A DNA stretch of 30,667 nucleotides, from positions 1,681 through 32,347 of the forward strand of contig DBIX01000013.1 of NCBI GenBank assembly GCA_002297005.1. The letters are read 5' to 3'. A program made the translations under genes and the position numbers. Positions 28,576 to 30,667 of this stretch are shown piece by piece. The notes beneath the pieces were generated by a model. It made no database searches. It saw nothing but the letters and a program-made list of their open reading frames with translations, and had not been told where the DNA came from. Position 1 is the stretch's first letter, and the number at the start of each line of letters is the position of its first letter. This DNA comes from Cyanobacteria bacterium UBA791 (GTDB lineage Bacteria > Cyanobacteriota > Vampirovibrionia > Gastranaerophilales > Gastranaerophilaceae).

Positions 28576-29730
28576 TTATGAATTTATTCGTTTTCTAAAC
28601 ATTTCCAACAGAATAAACCCTACAAAGGCAAATCCAACACCAGCAAGAGGAGCAAATTCATAGCCTAACCCATATTCAATTGGCAATCCACCAGCTACTG
28701 CCCCAATTGCATTACCCAAAGTAAATGCAAGCGGTGCAAGTGATGAACCTAAAACTTCCCCACCTTTAGCAACCTCTACAATAAGAATTTGTTGAGGAGC
28801 AGAAAGTGCAAATAAACAGAAGGAACAAATAAATACTAATATTACTGCAATAATTTTTATTTTTGCAAAGAAAAAGAATAATAAAAGAGCGATAAAAGAG
28901 GTTAGTTGAGTGTATTCTGAAACATGTGCAGGTGTATATTTATCAGATAATTTTCCTGCAAAAAGATTTCCAAAATACATTCCTAATCCAGATACAAACA
29001 TTAAGATAGACATATATTTAGGAGCAAATCCTGAAACTTGCGTTAAAAGAGGATTTATATAACTTAATTCACAGAATAAAGAAGTATTCCCCATAGTTAT
29101 CGCTATTAATAATAGCCACGGTGTTATTGATTTTAAAAACTTAAACTGACTTTTAAAATCAACATAAGGCATAGGTTCAAATTTAGGCAACCATTTTATT
29201 ATTGAAATAAAAATCACTAGACCTAAAATACCAACGAACAAATAAATTATTCTCCAAGAGGTTAAATGACTCAAAAATGTTGCAAGCGGTATACCAATTA
29301 AATTTGCAATAGTCATGCCAGCAACCATAAACGCCACATCTCTTCCGTCATGACCCTTTTCAGCCATTTGTTTTATAGCAACAACACTAATACCAAAAAA
29401 TGAGCCGTGGGGAATTCCGGCAATAAATCTTGCAAGATTCATTGTTTCATAATTTATAGCAAAAGAAGTTAAAATATTTCCTATGGTGTAAACTCCAATC
29501 AATTCTAATAAAAGATTTTTAAGAGGTTGATTTTTTGATAAAAATATCATAGAAATTGCACCAAAAATTACACCTATTGCATAAATAGATATAAAATGAC
29601 CAGCCATAGGAATCGAAACTTTCATTGAATTTGCGATGTTTGGTAAAATTCCCATCATAACAAATTCTGACATACCAAGTCCAAATGTACCAAGTGCTAA
29701 AGGAATTAATCTTTTGTTTATGCTAATCAT
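28576..29730 (-). CDS. MFS transporter, AraJ-like (DHA1 type)
   Basis: A 384-residue protein with twelve predicted helices and the DHA1 features: LGTFGLGMSEFVMMGILPNIA in helix 1 (split motif GLGMSEF at 17-23), the arginine-containing ARFIAGIPHGSFFG in helix 4 (about 99-112), and GKLSDKYTPAH between helices 8 and 9. This matches AraJ/YdhP/NepI-like exporters of sugars, drugs or purines. The length is normal. It sits 17 bases after the aldo/keto reductase gene and upstream of the DUF6506 gene, in the same direction, suggesting one transcript for a reductase, an exporter and a small protein. The substrate is unknown. Confidence 0.9.
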   Translation of the reverse strand: MISINKRLIPLALGTFGLGMSEFVMMGILPNIANSMKVSIPMAGHFISIYAIGVIFGAISMIFLSKNQPLKNLLLELIGVYTIGNILTSFAINYETMNLARFIAGIPHGSFFGISVVAIKQMAEKGHDGRDVAFMVAGMTIANLIGIPLATFLSHLTSWRIIYLFVGILGLVIFISIIKWLPKFEPMPYVDFKSQFKFLKSITPWLLLIAITMGNTSLFCELSYINPLLTQVSGFAPKYMSILMFVSGLGMYFGNLFAGKLSDKYTPAHVSEYTQLTSFIALLLFFFFAKIKIIAVILVFICSFCLFALSAPQQILIVEVAKGGEVLGSSLAPLAFTLGNAIGAVAGGLPIEYGLGYEFAPLAGVGFAFVGFILLEMFRKRINS

Positions 29731-29747
29731 AGTTTTAAATCTTCTTT

Positions 29748-30623
29748 TTATATTAAATCAAATTTAACTGCTCTATTCAAAAACTCCTTCACATTTTTTG
29801 CGGTATTTCTTGGTATAAAGCAAGTGTGTCCAGTATCCAACTTAGAAATTTCTTTCATTTCTTCATCGGTTAAATTAAAATCAAAAATTTCCAAATTTTC
29901 TTTAATTCGCTGTGGATTAGTTGATTTTACAATAGGTACAATTCCTCGTTGAATTAACCAGCGTAAGACAACTTGAGCAACTGATTTGTTATGATTTTGG
30001 GCAATATTTTTCAAGATTTCATTTTCAAAAAGTTTAGATTGTCCAGCAGATAACGGTGACCAAGCTTCCATTAAAATATTTTCGCTATCTAAATATTCTT
30101 TTTCATCTTCTCTTTGAAAATAAGGATTACACTCTAATAAATTAACCATTGGTTTTATTTTATTAAAGAATAAGAATTCAGCTGTTCTTTCTTGAGTAAA
30201 ATTATCTATTCCTATTGCTCGAACTTTACCTTGTTCATATAATTCTTCCAATGCTCTCCAAGCACCATAATAGTCATTATATGGTTGGTGAATTACAAAT
30301 AAATCTAAATAATCTAATCCTAAATTTTTAAGAGATTTTTCAAAACCTTTTTTTGCTTTTTCATATCCAAAATCAGTTATCCATAATTTTGTTGTAATAA
30401 ACATTTCTTCTCTCGGAACCCCACAACATTTAATTGCACGACCGACAGCTTCTTCATTTTGATAAGCGGTTGCAGTATCAATTAATCTGTATCCAGCTTT
30501 TATTGCTTCAACTACAGAATTTTCACATTCTTTTAAATCTTTAACTCTATATACTCCAAATCCAATCGACGGAATTAAAACATTATTATTAAGTTTAAGT
30601 CTATCGTTTAAATCTTTTATCAT
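29748..30623 (-). CDS. Aldo/keto reductase
   Basis: A 291-residue NADPH-dependent reductase with the full catalytic tetrad: D49 and Y54 in RLIDTATAYQNEEAVG, K79 in FITTKLW and H112 in LFVIHQPYNDYYG. The late segment IVKSTNPQRIKENLEIFDF (about 232-251) is the usual 2'-phosphate/cofactor loop. It is closest in pattern to the 2,5-diketo-gluconate reductase group. One oddity is GIDNF (138-142) where GVSNF is usual; the altered serine normally touches the nicotinamide, so activity could be shifted. AAGGAG lies nine bases before the ATG. It is the first gene of the operon with the MFS exporter. Confidence 0.92.
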   Translation of the reverse strand: MIKDLNDRLKLNNNVLIPSIGFGVYRVKDLKECENSVVEAIKAGYRLIDTATAYQNEEAVGRAIKCCGVPREEMFITTKLWITDFGYEKAKKGFEKSLKNLGLDYLDLFVIHQPYNDYYGAWRALEELYEQGKVRAIGIDNFTQERTAEFLFFNKIKPMVNLLECNPYFQREDEKEYLDSENILMEAWSPLSAGQSKLFENEILKNIAQNHNKSVAQVVLRWLIQRGIVPIVKSTNPQRIKENLEIFDFNLTDEEMKEISKLDTGHTCFIPRNTAKNVKEFLNRAVKFDLI

Positions 30624-30651
30624 AATAAATACTCCTTTTTGTTTCTTTGTT

Positions 30652-30657
30652 ATTATA
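30652..30657 (-). promoter_or_regulatory. -10 element before the aldo/keto reductase gene
   Basis: On the minus strand TATAAT (30657-30652) lies about 28 bases upstream of the start codon. The matching -35 would fall beyond the end of the window. Confidence 0.45.
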
Positions 30658-30667
30658 AATTATTTTT

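Noticed and set aside
1..30667. tRNA, rRNA or riboswitch genes
   Set aside because: No cloverleaf with a T-arm motif, no rRNA-like segments and no known riboswitch core were seen on either strand by eye; a covariance-model search could still find one.

Overview
The window is AT-rich (by eye about one third G+C) bacterial chromosome. Several features together suggest an uncultured gut bacterium of the Vampirovibrionia/Melainabacteria, order Gastranaerophilales, the non-photosynthetic sister group of Cyanobacteria. They are the codon usage, a RecG with a long N-terminal extension as in cyanobacteria, a flagellin gene, and three neighbouring proteins with a short N-terminal 'FKG/FAG' motif that I associate with this group. 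This assignment is inference; no rRNA or marker gene is present to prove it.

Layout. 1-5340 is an accessory stretch: the 3' end of a gene, a double TM2-domain membrane protein, a PD-(D/E)XK nuclease resembling modified-cytosine-dependent enzymes of the PvuRts1I/AbaSI kind, a hexapeptide acyltransferase, a REP-associated (RAYT/Y1) transposase and a TPR-glycosyltransferase fusion. 5340-8650 holds a 662-residue flagellin whose variable region is replaced by a GLUG-type beta-helix and a Pro-Thr linker. It is flanked on both sides by the same two families of palindromic intergenic repeats. 8650-11925 carries a YczE-like membrane protein, a small metzincin protease without a signal peptide, an EamA transporter and a divergent PLP-fold protein.

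11960-15630 is a compact operon: OmpR-type regulator, sensor kinase, tRNA adenosine deaminase TadA and a DUF2400/TIGR02757 protein. 15690-20120 holds three proteins of a probably lineage-specific kind: a zincin metalloprotease with YD-like beta repeats, and, convergent to it, two tandem paralogous HNH-nuclease-like proteins whose zinc cysteine pairs are separated by about 200 residues. 20228-26005 (minus strand) contains the M16 peptidase-recG pair and a secreted protein of unknown role. 26150-26353 is a small monocistronic gene. 26447-27240 is a gene-free zone of hairpins, including a 118-bp direct repeat. 27314-30623 has a membrane-anchored metallophosphoesterase convergent with an operon of aldo/keto reductase, MFS exporter and DUF6506 protein.

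Most interesting: the GLUG flagellin with its repeat-bracketed locus, the HNH pair with split metal site next to a zincin, and the RAYT gene with candidate substrate palindromes elsewhere in the window. No tRNA, rRNA or CRISPR array was seen.
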